Shown: piece after piece, positions 12,101-27,100 of the stretch
How positions within the stretch are numbered: position 1 is the stretch's first letter
Layout of the letters: each line of letters begins with the position of its first letter
Assembly: GCA_030248135.1 (NCBI GenBank)
Contig: JASANC010002943.1
Span: 1 to 64,000, forward strand
Source: Theristus sp. LFF4_11
Lineage: Eukaryota > Nematoda > Chromadorea > Monhysterida > Xyalidae
Reading direction: 5' to 3'
Length of the DNA: 64,000 nucleotides
Notes under the pieces: generated by a model
What the model saw: only the letters and a program-made list of their open reading frames with translations
The model's database searches: none
What the model was told of the DNA's origin: nothing
Translations under genes and position numbers: made by a program

Positions 12101-15100
12101 TGCGCCGCAAGGAAGCATGAGGCTAAAGTAGGCCATTACAGGACCCTACTCCCCCACTCGGAGCGACCTCGCGACGACATTCTCCCTACGTAGCCGAATG
12201 CCGGGATTCTGCGAAACGAGAGGGCATGCAGCAAACCTGCACCCATTCCTGAATCGTATCAATGACCGCGTCACAAAAAGACGAAATTAAAAGCAAAACC
12301 CAAAAGTTACACACACATTTCAATTAAACTTTACAATCGATTATGACCGTGCAACTCTACAATCCAAAACTAACAATCTGTTAACACTTCTATTGCTGGA
12401 AAACTAAACTTTTCAAGTAGACATAAATGCACTAAACAAAACGGGAAATTCCTGAAATTGCAAAAACCCAAAAATCAATATCCTGAAACTAAAACTTGTA
12501 AAACTTGAAAATCCTGGTTACAATACACAAAGCTAAACTACTGTTTTCAAAACTACACAAAATGACAAAACTGTGAAAACCAATTGTGGTCCCTATTGTA
12601 GAAATCAAAACTTCAAAAATTAACTTCTGCAAAATTATTGCGATCTGAAAAAACACAAAACTTCTGAAAAACATAAAACTACTAACTTGCGAAACAACAA
12701 AACATTGAAAACTTCTAAATGGGCGAATTGCAAGAAAATAATACAATCTGAATCCTTGAAAACACAGTAAAAATCAAAAACCTTTCAAGACTTCGAATAA
12801 ATCAAAAACATGCATTTCAGAGTTACTTCAAAGAACACTAATCAATTATTTCTTTCAAAAATACACAAACCAAATGAACTTTTTACCGCCCCTCTCGAAA
12901 CAATCCAAACGTCTCCTGTACCTGGGGCCTCGCAACTGACAAAAATTCAAAACCAGATTTCAAAACTTCAAAACTTCAAAACACTTAGAATAAACGGAAC
13001 CATGAAAATAATTCAAAACTAGTTGGTTATTGGTCAGTTCAGTGCCTGTTAAAATTTCAAAACTACACAACACACAAACGACACACGAAACCAAACGACA
13101 CACATTCACAGAGAACAACTTCTGGCGCACCTGGCCAATGAAACCAAAACACAAGCTTGTGACACACACTAAAACGTACAGACAATCTGACTCCAGCGCC
13201 CACAAAAACAACCGAAAAAAAAACCAAAAATCTGAAAGCTTTGAAACTAATAAAACCAAACTGTAAGAAAGGTGGAAGAACCGTCCGAGGATGACCGAAA
13301 TTTCAACAACTGTGCCTGAAAAAACCAAAACCAAATCAAAACTGTGGAACTGTGGAAAACCAAAACAAACTCAGAACAAAATTCAAAAACTTACGGTTTC
13401 CAAAACAACTGAAACGTTAAAAGCAGCTCACAACGCCAGATCTTTCTGAATTCAATAAATCACAACTTTCCTTCACAGCTAACAGTCCAACGGCAGAACA
13501 CCATCGTCGCACAGCATCGGCGCATCCCACCGTTTTCGACTCGACGCACAAACGAATCATCTTCACGACGAACAGCACGATCCATCTTCGCGACGAACAG
13601 CCGACGATTGAATTAGTACTATTGTTTTGTTGCAAATTGAATGCTGAGGAGCTGCAATTAACTCGACGATCATCGACAACGTTCACCCTCTCCCCAGGGT
13701 GAAAACGGGGGTTTCCGACGCTTCGAACCACCACCATCCCCCCTTCAAATTGCGACGACCCCGGCGCAACACAACTCCTCAACGCTGTTGAATTCCGTTG
13801 TTGTTCGTCACCATCCGCCATCCGACGCTCGTCCATCCATCGCTATTAAATGCCTATAGCCTCCATGCTTTCGGCATTCATGTTCGACGTTCGTTCATGT
13901 TCCATCAAGTCATTTCTCTCAATTCGCTGATAGATCCCTCTATGGATTTGGTTTGATATTTCCACGCTCCAGACGACTCCATTCCATTCGAACTCATAGG
14001 TCCCTCCATGGACTTGATTCAACCATTCGACACTCCAGACGACATTGCGGCGCTCTTTCCAACCATTCGACGACCATTTCGCATTCGACTCCACTGCTGC
14101 ATTCTCCATCGCTTATGCCAGTCCAGTTCTTAAATTCCGCGCTCAAACAATCCGTCGTTAAGACGCAAATCGTTCGGCGGCATCCCGACAACTTTCGTCG
14201 CACCATTTTCCAAGACGATTCACTGAAGAAATCGCATCCATCGGAAAATATCACCATAGCACCTTTGTTGCGGTTCGACGGGCCCTGTCTAGTCACAACA
14301 AATCCACTGCGCTGCACCATGCGACAACGTGTGACTCCTTGTTTCGACGAATCCACGGCGTTTTGGCTGACCACCATTTCTGCCACTGACAGAAAACATC
14401 AATTACTGAAGCTGGTGCCACACCGTTCTTAGGTGGCCTCATGAGGACTTTCGGCTTCCCAGTCACTTCAGGAGAACAGGCGATCCACAGAATTCGTTTC
14501 TGAATCTAGCCGTTCATCAATATTACTTTAGGAGAACAGGCGATCCACGGAAGTCTGTGCGTCCTCCAAATGTCCACATGTCTGACTGCCGCGGAACAGC
14601 CAAACACATCCAGACGACGCTTTCCGACTTCCGAATCCAGCCGTTCATCCACATCAGTAGCGTTTTCGTGGTCCTTGTGCCCTTTTTTGCCGGTCGTCTT
14701 CCAAAGAATGCGAACGCTGTCAATAACACGTGCAGTCGTCAACTCTCTGGTGCTACACCTCCATGTGCAACGTTGTCGTCATCAAGCACCGCTTCCAGAT
14801 TTCCACGACTGTTTCCACCGCGGTTCCTTTTTTTTTGACTAGCCTTCAGCTCTCTCCATCGGACGGCACTTTTCTGCAGCAGCGTTATCCACAACGAAAC
14901 AGTCGAACACCATCTTTTTGAACGCCATCATTCCATTGCGGTAGCATCGATCGATTGAATCCCTTCTGCTTTTCATGAGTCATCGAGCAACATCCATTTT
15001 TTCACTGCGCCAAATCCACTGCCGTGCGTTTCCTCATTATTCGCCATTAGATCCGTCAGATGTTCCATTGCTCCTCCATGAGCTTTTCGATCGTTTCAGC

Positions 15101-18100
15101 TGCTTCTGTTGCTGTTGCAAATCCGGAAAAACGACATGGCACTTGGCAGTCACCGGATATACCAACCAACCAAGCCCAGTCAAACAAACAAAAGTTGGTG
15201 CTGTTGCTATTGCGACGTCCATTGTTGAAGAAAACCAAAACTGTTTGCAGCTGTCGATCTCCACAGTCTTCCTCGGGTCCTCCACCATTACTCTTCCTCG
15301 TTTCCATCCGGCGCGAATCTGATCAGTCTGTGGCCGTCCCAAACAACGTCGTGCGGAATATTCTGGTGAACTCGGCTCAGCTTCTCCATATTCACTCTGA
15401 ACGCCATGTTCTCCGCATAATCGACGCGTCTCACAGTAGCCGTTCCGTTCTCGTGAAGCTTCTCAACGACGAACGGTCCCGTGTGTGGCCTGGCAAACTT
15501 GTAGCCTTCACCACGAGCAGCTTGCGGCGCATACACCCAAACACGATCTCCTTCCTTGAATTTGGATGTATCGCGGGCGTTCTTATCATGCTGCTTTTTC
15601 TGGGCCTCGTGCGCTCCACGAATCCTTTTCTTCGCCCTTCCATACAGGTCGCGCAACCGTTTCACCGACGCCACCACATTCGGCTCCCTGCTCTTCTCCG
15701 GCCGATTTCGATATTCCACAAACGGCGAACTCGAACTGACGCGCATCTGCCTGCCGCGTTCCATCATGAACGGTGAACAATTCGTCGACACTTGCGGCAT
15801 GTCCCTGTAGTACATCAGCGCCGTGTCCACATAATCGTCCCACGTAGCTTCATCATGCGGCATTAGCTTTGCGAGCATGCTGATCAGCGTCTTGTTCGCG
15901 TTTTCGGCCTGGCCATTCGACTTGGCGTGGAACGTCGACGTCATGTTGTGTTTGAATCCAAGAATCTTTCGCAACGATTCAAACATGGAGCCCGTGAACT
16001 GCACGCCCTGGTCAGTCACGATCGTCTCTGGAATACCGTGGTGCGAGACGTAATTCACCACTCGTCTCACACAAGCGTCCGCGGTCTGATCTTCCATCGG
16101 GTACGCTTCGATGTCCTTCGAGAACGCGTCGACCAGCACCAACAGATACTGATTGCCGTTCACCGTGCGAGGCTTCAACTGGAGGATATCCATGTGAACG
16201 CGCTGTCCCGGCCGGTCCAACTCCTTGAATTCACCCATCGCTGGCTTGCACATCCTCGACTGTCCAGTCGTCGTACCGCACAGAAAACACTTGTGGATGT
16301 GTGCGTGGATTGCCGCTGTCATACCACGCCAAAAGTAATGCGGTTGCATCGCTGCCAGCATCTTCACTCGGCCGAAATGTCCTCGATCTTCGTGGAACTC
16401 CTTCAACAGCGCGTCCTGCTCGCACTCCGGCACTACCAACTGGTGGTAATTTTCATTACTCTTCCAGTGGTACAACACGCCTCGAAACAGATAGTAGCTC
16501 TTGGCCAGCGTGACGATGTTCTTGTCAAACTTCTCGCCGTTCAGCTGCGGTTTCTTGTGGCCATTCTTGAGAAACGCAGTCATTTGCCGGATGAACTTAT
16601 CGCTCTGCTGCGCGGTCTTGATCTTCTCCTCTGTTGTTTCCCACTTCGGTCCTTTCGCAAGGTCCTCCATGACCGGCAACTTCATTTCCGCTGGCTCCAA
16701 GCCTTCATCCAGTTCTTCGACTTCGTCCACCCGCTTCTTTCTCGGACGGCCACGTTTCGCTTTCACGACATTCGCACACGCAGCCGGCGCATTGACAGCC
16801 TCCAACACCTCCAGCTCTTCTTTCATCGCTGCCAAGTCCACCACTTTTACTACGTCGCAATTCGGTTCGTCACAAATCGGTTTGTCACAATTCGGTTCAT
16901 CGTCCTGAGCAACTTTGCGGCACCGCTCAACGTCCTCGTCGAAGACAGGTTCCATCTGCTGCTGCACCACTTCCGATTCCATGTCCTTGTGTGCCCTCCA
17001 TGGCCTCTGGACAGATCTTGTCGTCATCGCTGCGACAGCGTCAAACGCCAACTCCACTTCACCGCTGTCCAGTTCTGGAAAACAGCCAGTCTCCATCGAG
17101 TCGTCTTTGGTGCTGTAGCCATCGTCAAGCTGTAGATCTTCATCAGTCGTGCGCTCCATCAACGTTGTCCAGGCAACCACACCTTCAGCCACCATCACAC
17201 CATCTCGTTCTGCTTGCCTTCGCGCCTCCATGTCAGCGTCTTTGATCACTCTATCAAATGATCTGGCATTCGGCAGTCCCGTCTGCAGCAGCACGTGCTC
17301 GTCTGATGGCGTCCGACTCAAGGCATCTGCCACTGTCTGACTTTTGCCTGGCATATAGACGATCTTCGGGTTGAACATTGCGATCGCCGCCACCCATCGT
17401 TCCACTCGCTTGTTCCCAGTCAATCTGCGCCGCATTGCATCCTGAATCGCCGCATGATCTGTCACCACCGTGACATCAGAGCCAATGATGTACTTCTTCC
17501 ACTTCTCCAAGCTCCATCGCACCGCCAAACATTCTCGCTCAGTCGCGGAGTAGTTAAGCTCGGCACCAACAAGAGCTCTCGAAGCCCAGCACACTGGATG
17601 CAGCCTTCCATCGTCTCCCAGTTGTTCTAAGACTGCTCCTAGTCCAACATCCGATGCATCGCAGCGTATCACCCATGGCTCCATCAACTTCGGGTATTTC
17701 AACATCACTGGCTCAGTTGTCAACGCCGTTGCCAAATCTTTGAACGACTGTTGTTGTTCGTCGCGCCACACAAACGGTTGGTCCTTCTTGGTCAGCTGGA
17801 ACAGTGCCCTCGCTCTTTTCGAGAAGTTCGGGATGAAGATTCGGTAGAACGAGCACAGTCCAAGGAACGATCGGACTTGCTTCTGGTTCTTCGGCCTCGG
17901 ATAGTGCAAGATCTTTTCCACCTTTTCCGGATCCGTCCTCACTCCATTCGCATCCAAGACGTAGCCGAGATACCGAATCTCCTTCTGGAAGAACTGACAC
18001 TTCTTTGGCTGGATCAGCAACCCGGCGTCTTTCAGTCGCTCGAACACTTTCGACAACACATCCAGATGTTCTTCGTATGTTGCCGTCGCAACCAGCACAT

Positions 18101-21100
18101 CATCCAAGTACGCGTGCACTCGATCGTCAATTCCAGCCAAAGTCTCTTGCATCAGTCGCTGAAACACAGGCGGACTGTTTGACAAGCCCATCGGCATCAT
18201 GCGGTACTGGAAATGGCCGTGCGGTGTCGAGAACGCCGTTTTCTCTTTGTCCTTCGGGTCCAATCGAATCTGGTGAAAGCCACCGTACAGGTCGAGCGCC
18301 GTGAAAAATTTCGGCTGACATCGTCCCACTTGGTCCATGATCTCATGCGGCAGTGGAATCGTGAACTGGTCTCGTTTCACAATTCGGTTCAGCTGTCGGT
18401 AGTCCACACAGATGCGCAGGCTGCCATCCTTCTTCTTCACACACACTACCGGACTTGACCACGGTGACACTGATGGTTCGATGATGCCTGTTGCGCGAAA
18501 CTCCTCCAGCTTTTCCTTCAAGGCTTCGCGCCAGTGGTACGGCACAGTTCTTGTTTGAATTGCGAACGGCCTCTCCAAACCAGTGTCCAACACCATTTGA
18601 TAATTCGGTCCGCAATCTCCTCGGTCCGACTCAAAGATGTGGAACCCACGATGGTTACGCCGACACAACTCCATCGCTCGCCGCAGTTGTTCACCAGACA
18701 ACTCGTGACCCTCGAATCCTTTCTCCAAGAAGTCAGTCAGTTTCTCTCGTCTCGTTTGTTCGTCTTCCAAGCTGACCATCTTGCCGTAGTTGTGCTGTTG
18801 TCGTCCACTGCTCAACGCACCCATCAATGCTTTGCACTCTGCCGCACTTCCATCGTTGTTGAACAGATGCGACGCATCAGCACACAGCGACTTTTCGTAT
18901 CCTGGGAGGCTGCACTTCCTGCACTCGTTCGTTGTTCTTCCCTTCGATTGCAGCTTCTTTTCCATTTCCCAGTTGTTGACCAACGCCACTGCATCTTCCT
19001 TGCTGATCGTGACCGTCTCGCTGTTACGGTTCCAGTACAACGCGTACGCCATGCAGTCGTGCAACTTGTGCTTCACGTCGCCGCAGAAGGAGCACTCCGT
19101 GCACTGCGAAAGACGCGCCGCGGGTACCTTGGCAGCTTCCGGTAGAATCAGCTCGTCCTCCATGACGGCTTTCGGCAAGACACGCACAGTATCGATGCGG
19201 CCAACTTCGTCTCCCTTTTTGCATCGCAGCACACAACACGTTGGGTTTGTCAACGCCACTGTGACTTCATCCAACCTGCTGACCTCTACAAGGCAAGTTT
19301 CCATCAGTCGCATCTCCCCGGTGGCTTCGACAATCTGCGCACATCCAATCACGTCGTCGTCCTTTCCGGTTCCATTCGTTCCATCGTCTTGCGCACTCTC
19401 CGGTTCAACCTGCAGCTTGACTTTAGTCGAACAACCAGGCGGCAGCACAACGTCTTTCTGGAACACGACCTTGCCTTTGATCTTTCGTTGTTGCCGTTTA
19501 GTCAACCCTCGCAGCTGCACTGGTGTTTCGAAACGTTCCCTCGCACTCAACGGCATTCCCGGTCGTTCGCTCTCCGGCATTTCGAATTGAGCACACTTGT
19601 CTGTTGCCTTCGGTGGTGACACAATCCATGCCCAGCCGGCATCCGGTCCAAACAGTGCGTCATGTCCAGTTCCGATCAACAGCTGTTGCGCTTTAGGTTG
19701 TCTGTTCACGACAAACTTGATCGACTTCTCCTTGTCGTTCACTCGCACCTTCAGCACAACAGTCTCGTTGAACACCAGTGGTGGAACTCGAACGTCGAAT
19801 CCTTGCACGCATGCTTGTTCTCGACCTCGTTTGAATTTCCGACCACTTGCGGTCTCCAACTTTTCGAGTAGCCGAATCGGGATGAAGCTGCACTGCGATC
19901 CACTGTCCTTCAACGCTCTGCACGGCACTCCTTCGATATACGCCAACCTGTAGGTGTTCTCGTGCAACAGTGCTGGCTCAGACAGTTGATCGTGTGTTGT
20001 TGCAGTCAGGCGCTTGTTGTTGTTGATGATCGGCTGCGGCTCTCCTCTCTCCAATTTGAGTTGCATGTCGGACAGTTTCGGACGCTCACTGTCACTTGGC
20101 TGCATTGTATTGCTGTTACTACAATGAGCAGGCATCCACTTGGTCTGCGGCTTGGCTGACACGACCGACGCTTCGTCAGAACAATCCAACTTCCTTGATG
20201 GCCTCCATGCCTTTTCGTCCCTTCGTGCCATCCAGAACAGCTTGTTGTCTTTGCCAGCCAAGTCGAGTTCGTAGTTGTCAGTGGTATCATCGACGACCAA
20301 TTTCGCCACAACCTCGTTCGTCCTACAACGCAGACGCACCAACACTTGTGTCACGTGCTGCAGTTCTCCATACATGCGCACTGACACCTGCCGCCTCAGC
20401 ATTCGCCTTCCAATCCTCCTTTCGATCCCTTCCACTGTTGATGCTGTTATGAAGCTGTGGCCCATTCGGTCCTCAACGATGGCCTGACACATGATGCCTT
20501 GCACTTCCACCACTGTCATGAATTCGTCCACTGTCTCAGCCGCTAACTGTTGCCGACTCCATTGATCAACATCACCATCACCATCAACAACACCACTGTC
20601 GCTCCATCTCCAACTGCTGGCACTTTCCCTCCATGGACAATGGCCACTGATTTCCGCTTGCATCTCTCTCACTCTGTCCACATACATAGACAGCGACAGA
20701 GACACGCCGGTGCGTTGAAACTCGCTCCATATACGTTGTCGCATCCACCACGGCAGCCCTTCATCAACGTACGCAGCAACACTTGCACCCTGCGGTGTGT
20801 TATCCAGAACACGTTGCACAAAATCCCAGATGTCCTCGTCATCCATCAGCACCAGTCGTTCGTATCCATTCGTCACATTGCAGCTGCTCTCCATCGGCCA
20901 ACATCCATTCACACTTCCAACATTTGTGGTACAGCAGTCCCCTTGTGCCATCGACGTGTGCCCTCCATGGCCTCTTTGCACCTGTCCTCCATCGCCCTCG
21001 TGCACTGACCCTCCATGGCCTTTGTGCTTTCGTCGTCTCTTTCTCGCCATCGCTCGACCAATCGTACAACAATCGAACACGACAAACAACAGCAGTCGTC

Positions 21101-24100
21101 ACAGAGGCTTCGATCAAACAGAAGTGCAGACGAAACAACCAACCAACGACCACACCAACAGCAGACGCACAGTCGATCACACAGTTTGTCGTTTCAAGCA
21201 CAGCTGACTTTCCGATCGATTGCCGCTTTGATCGATTGATGTTGTATCGATCACTCCAAAATTCCCGACGCTTCGATCGATTGGCGTCGGATCGATCGTT
21301 CCAAAAAAGTCGACTGACGCTTCGATCGATCAGGTGTTGGATCAATCACTGAGGCTGTTGTTTTCGACGCACACAAAACAGATCGATCAGTCCCGTGTAG
21401 CTTCGATCGTACGTAGGTCGAATAGCAGCTGTCGGGTGTTTTTACTTAGGGACTCTCGGCAAAACAAACAAAAAAAATTCAACAGCGAAACCAAAACTCG
21501 ACTGCTGAACGAACGCGCTCGAGTAAAGAAAACAAATAAAGAAAACTTTTGGCCGAGAGTCCACACCCGTCACCAACCTCACTCCTCCACAACTTCAACG
21601 ACGACGCACAACTGCACTGGAGCTCCTAATCCAGCCGCGGGTCCTCCATGACCTCGAGCGGCACAGGGCCCCAAACAGGACGGACGCTGCAAACAGCACA
21701 GGTGCTCCAAAACTGGCCGCTCGTCGCTCACAATTCGCCACTGGGTGCTACTTTGGATTCTCGGCTCAAGCAAACGGAGCAAAAGCGAAACAAAAAATTC
21801 GATCGAAAAATTCAGCTCCGAACGAAACAACTTTCTGCCGAGAAATCCAAAAACTCACTGCACCCAACTCACTATCGCTTTATTTCACTGAGGCGTCAAA
21901 CTCCACTTTAGCTATGGTCCTCCATGACCTCGAGCAACGCCGGAAGAACACAGATGAATCGAAACTCCGCTCCACTCTAGCTGCGGTCCTCCATGACCAT
22001 TCGAGCAGCGCTGGAATTCCGAACTGTAGAATCGCTCCTCTCGACGGATGCTCCAAGGTCTCGACTCGCTCCTTTCTCCTTTTTCGACTGACACTCCAAT
22101 CCCGATGCTTCGATCGATTAGAAGTTGATCACAGGAGCACCAAGCTAACCGCGGTCCTCCATGACCATTCGGGCGGCGCAAGAGCTCAACTGTACGGACG
22201 CTCCAAAGTCTCGACTCGCTCCTATCCTGTCCAGCCGGCGTTCGATCGGCGGGACCTCCACTGAAATGTGCACCCCGGGTGTAACGATCACTCTGAACTG
22301 CCAACGCTCCGAATTCCCCGGCCTCGAACGCTGATGTGGGGATCAGAGCGCTCGGATCTTCGTCGACCTGCACTTTTGCTCAAAGTGAAAATACACGTTT
22401 GCGTTTGGTTGTGTGTGTGTGTGTGTCAGTCGTTAATATTTCCACAGTTAATTCCAATTCAATCTCTTTTCTCTTTTTCTCTCTTTTATTATTTATTCAA
22501 ATGAAACAGTCGATAGCAGGAGAATAAAACGGCGCCGCTTCAATAAAACTTTTCTCGACGTTAATACAGGAAATCGGTCAGTAGCTCAAGAAGCAGAAGA
22601 ATAAAACACGTACTGGCACAACTGACACCGAACAATAGCCGGGCACGGTTATTTATACAGTAAGTCACGTGACACCGGATTAACTGGGGTTAGGAAAGAA
22701 ACAACCAATCAATACACAGCAACACAGAACACAAACCAATCAGACGCGCCCACAACTACCAATCAGAAACGAGTAGGCGAGTGTCTGCACACACGCACCC
22801 TGTTATACGCAGTCACGCCAGGCACTCCCAGCACGCGAAAAGAGAACGGTGCGCCGCAAGGAAGCATGAGGCTAAAGTAGGCCATTACAATTCGTGATCA
22901 GCGCATTGAATTACCCTGGAAAACACCCTTTTCTTGTTTTTCGTTACTTGACCGATTTCGCCAATTTCCACGTCCGATACGCCCGAAATCGTCACCAATC
23001 AGCATCTGTTGTTCACCTCAAAAAAAAACAAACTCGAGATTCGTGTACTGAATTGTAAAATACCAAGCTAACTTCTCTTTTGTTGTTTTCCTTCCTTGGC
23101 CGATTTCGCCGGCTTCTTCGGCCGAAATCGTCACGATTGTCACTATTGAGTATCCCAGGTACGCACATAAAAACACTATCCCAAAATCGGGGGTTGACGT
23201 GCTAAAGACCTAACGTCTCTACTATTTTTCGTTTCTCGTACCTCAGTCGTAAGTGGTAAAATGAAATACTCAGACACAGTCCTAATACTATGCAAAATCT
23301 ACACAATTTCAATTCAAAAAATACCCGTAGCCAGACAAAAAAGATAAATATATTGTCTCTATGTACGGATGTATTTACGAAAGGTTTTTGTTTTACTGAA
23401 ATGGGGACGTAGCTCAAAATTAAAATGAAAAGAACATCAAATCAAGTGCAATCCATACCCTGTGAAAATTTTACACTAATCTAATTATTTAAAACAAAGG
23501 GGGGTGGGGACAAATAACTTATTTATTTTACTTCTATGTATGGAATAAATCTCGCTAGCATTTTTGTTTGATTGTGTGTGTGTCCCTCCCAAATATTGAT
23601 TGAAAGAGCACTTAAATCCCGGTGAATGTCGCTGCGCTGCGAACAATATACCCACACTATCTTTTAAAAAAGTGGGTGGTGGAGACAATTAACCTAAAGA
23701 GCAAAATCTACGAATGAAATTACCCCAGGAAACATTCTAGCTAGACTGTGAAAGTGTCGCAGGTGAAAACTGAAAGGGCGAACACATGTTGATTACATAC
23801 CTGAAAAAAAAGAGATAGAAAAATAAGTAACATCAATTTCAGAATAGGTTTTTCGTGTCTACAGCGTATGAAAAGTAGTCGGATAAAAATTTTTTCGCGG
23901 CTCCAAACACAACTTTGGGTGTTTGTTTCGTGTGCACAGAAACAGGTTTGTGGCTTATTAATAGGTTCGCGCAGGACGCTGATGAAATTTGAAAAACGCG
24001 CGGAGAGGATAACGGCTCATATAATGCGTGATGCGCTGTCCGCTCGCTGGCGCTCGCTCGCGCATCCGCATGATATTGGTTCTGATTTTGTTGAAAACCT

Positions 24101-27100
24101 CTATTTTAGCGATGTTCACAAATCAACAATATGATCGTTGCTTTTAGGGGTGAATACGGAAGCGCACTGGCGCACTTCGAACAAGGCTTGCTTTCTGATT
24201 CACCGGTTCTATTTTACTGCTGTTTACTATTTCATTGTTTTTTTACCGTTTGCACATACCGTAAAGTCTTGCATGTAAGGTCTCCTTATATAAATTTGAA
24301 AGTCAAAAATTTCTGAAAAAAGTGGAATTTTGTGTGACAACCTTATAAGTGAGAGGAGGTCTTATAAAGCGAAGATCAGGAAGTCCGGGTCTTATAAACG
24401 GGGTAGGATTTCGACCAAGTCAAAATTTTGAATTTTTTGGTTTCCCGCCGTGTGACACTCCGCCCACTTTTGGGTGGGGGTCTTATAAGTGGGAGGAACC
24501 TTATATGCAAGACTTTACGGTAATTTTACACATATTTACCCTTTACTACTGCCGTTTCATTCTTCTGTGCTGAGCGAAAATCGTGTTGCAACTTCCATTA
24601 TCTGCAGGATCACAAACCGCACAATGACGCCTGCCAAGCCGGCATTGCTCGAATGTGCCTGAAACAGGGCGACATTCATCGGGGCGTTCAGCTGGCAATG
24701 CAGTCGAACCAGCGATCGTTCAAGAAACAGTGCGCTCAGATACTGGAGACCATCAAAGTCGGTTGTTGAGTGTGTGGCCGTTTTGCTGGCACCTTGTTCC
24801 ATATGCATTCGTTCGTTGACGCTCGAATTTTCCGTGTATTTCTGCTGGCTTATTTGAACTTCTAAAATTAGTTAAGGGACCTCAATTTTGTTGCCACCTT
24901 GTCTTGAAGGGCTTTTCTTGTTTGTATCGGCGACATTGTTCTTGCCTGAGCCCATTTTTCATTCTTTGATTCTTCGATTTTTTTTGTCTCACTAACTTTC
25001 GCTCCAGCACACGCAAAATGTCAACATTCATTCCAAAATCCATTTCAAGTCCCATGTCACACTAAAATGGTTCTAAAATTTTAAAATTTCGGAAAAAAGC
25101 CAAACGGAGATTTTGTGCACAAACTTTGGCATGGCATGAAATCCGTCCAAAAGTAAACCATAAGTCCGTTGATGTTTTCCAGCAATACAACGAAGCTGCG
25201 CAACTTTATGAACAGGGTCAATTCTACGATCGTGCAGCAGCTGTCTGCATAAAAGCAAAGAACTGGTAAATTGTTTTTGTTTCATATTCTTTCAATTTTT
25301 AAAAGGACGACTGTGAACACTGAGTTACCCACAAATTACACGAGCGAAAAATGTTTTTTTTTGCAGGATGAAAGTCGGCGAGCTTTTATCAAAAGTGCAT
25401 TCGCCTAAAGTTCACGCGCAATACGCGAAGGCCATGGAAGCAGACAGGAAATACAAACAGGCTGCTGAGGCATACAGGAACGCAAAGGATTTTGATAACT
25501 TAACTCGGTTATTTTACAGTTTATATTTTTATATTTATATTTATACTTTACAGTAAGGCATTGATGACGTTTCTGTTCCATGAAATCTGATTGCAGGATT
25601 TTATTGGATCATCTAGCAAATCCTGAAGAAGCCGTAAAAGTGGTCCGTCAGTCGAAAAGCGTTAACGGCGCCAAACTGGTGTCGAAGTAAGCCAAACTTG
25701 AAATTGACTCGATGTATTATCTTTTATTTTGGCTCCCGAGACTCAATGCGTTTGCACACGGGGATAGGAAATATCTGATATTTCACGGAATTCAAAATTA
25801 GGTTACGGTATAGGTTTTCGTATTAATTAATTTTGCAGCTTTTTCGTGCTGCACAGGTTCTTTCTAAACATCGGCGACCACAGCTCCGCGATGCAGTTTC
25901 TCGTGATGTCGCACTGCGCTCAAGACGCGTTCCGACTGGCTGAAGAGCACAACAAGATGGAACTCTATGCTGACGTGCTCGGTAGGCAGTTTTTTTCAGT
26001 GTGTTTCGCAGGGATTTCGCTGATTTTGAGTTGTTGCGAGAACGGTTAATGGCAGCAAATTTTGGCACCATAAAGAGACGAATTGATTTTACAGTAAGTA
26101 AGTGTACAGTCAAACTCAATAACATATCCAACTAGCTGATTGGTTGGTGCTGACGTGATGCATGGATTTTATGCAAACCACACTCCGCCTCCACAGTAAT
26201 TCATGCACAGAATGCATGCACCAACCAATCAGCCGGTTGGATATGTTATTGAGTTAGACTGTAGGTTGGTTAGGTACTGTAGGTAAGGTGTAGGTGGATA
26301 ACGTTTTCTCACCATTGTGCAGAAAAGGGTCTGTTTTAACAAAAGTGGAAAAAGAAATATGCAATTGGTTTTTGCAGGAGATGAAGGCAGCGAAGAGCAA
26401 TACGAAAAAATCGCAGCCCACTTCGAGGCAAAACGAAAACCGTTTCTTTGTGGGAAATTCTATTTTATGGCGGGAAAATATGAAAAGGTGACTTGCTGAA
26501 TAAACTTATTGCAAGCTCATCTGCACTAACTACTAATTGACTGCGTGTTATAAGACTTGTGATTAACGCCAATCATCAGTTTGCTACCAATGGCCCAAAA
26601 GCACGACGTACACATCATGTGTGTCTTGTGATGAAATATTCCCTTTTTGGGCTGCCATTTCAGTGTTGCTGACTTTCATTGTGTTGAATTTCTCCATTGT
26701 TTTTGTTGCATTTCAGGCACTGGTTCACTTGCTCAGCTCTGGAGAAGACCCAGAGTCTCTAAAATTAGCAATCGACTGTGTCGCAAAATCACAGAATCAA
26801 TTGCTGAAGCAGAAACTGGTCAATTATTTTCTCGGTGAAGTTGACGGCGTTCCGAAGGTGCGTTTTCGCAGTTGCCAATGTGGCCGGTTGTATTGTGTTC
26901 TATGAATCGTCTGAAGGGGCATTCATGAAACTTTATTTAGTGAACACGTAGCTATGTTTTAACACAGATACGCGTCACCAAATACTGCTTCATGAATGCC
27001 GCTTGACATTTCTTTCACTTGTTTTTTAGTAACTGTAAAGCAATAATTCTGCATACTTGTCCAGGATCCGAAGTATCTGTTCCGTCTGTATCTGTCCGTG

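Larger units (their letters stand above)
11515..22889 (-). mobile_element. Full-length Ty3/Gypsy LTR retrotransposon
   Basis: An 11.4-kb element with two LTRs of about 625 bases, a primer-binding site, a polypurine tract and one long gag-pol reading frame, all oriented on the minus strand. The LTRs begin TG and end CA in element orientation and differ at only a handful of positions, so insertion was recent. It interrupts a satellite array inside a WDR19 intron. I see no clean 4-6 bp target-site duplication (flanks end AGAAA and begin ATTCG). No env-like frame was recognised. Confidence 0.95.

Noticed and set aside
12161..15287. Possible env gene in the Gypsy element
   Set aside because: Only short frames without signal peptide, membrane anchor or cleavage site; no support for an envelope protein.
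15060..20500. Plus-strand open frames up to 402 codons
   Set aside because: They are shadows of the minus-strand gag-pol frame; no domain is recognisable in them.
10269..24075. Assignment of the composite repeat as a definite Helitron
   Set aside because: No TC start, CTRR end or Rep/Helicase frame was seen; only the hairpin tail and inner satellite fit, so it is reported as a hypothesis.
23868..24134. Open frame [11 protein letters not shown], seen again at 44157-44609
   Set aside because: Both lie in the tail of a duplicated repeat, diverge by frame-breaking changes and have no known domain.
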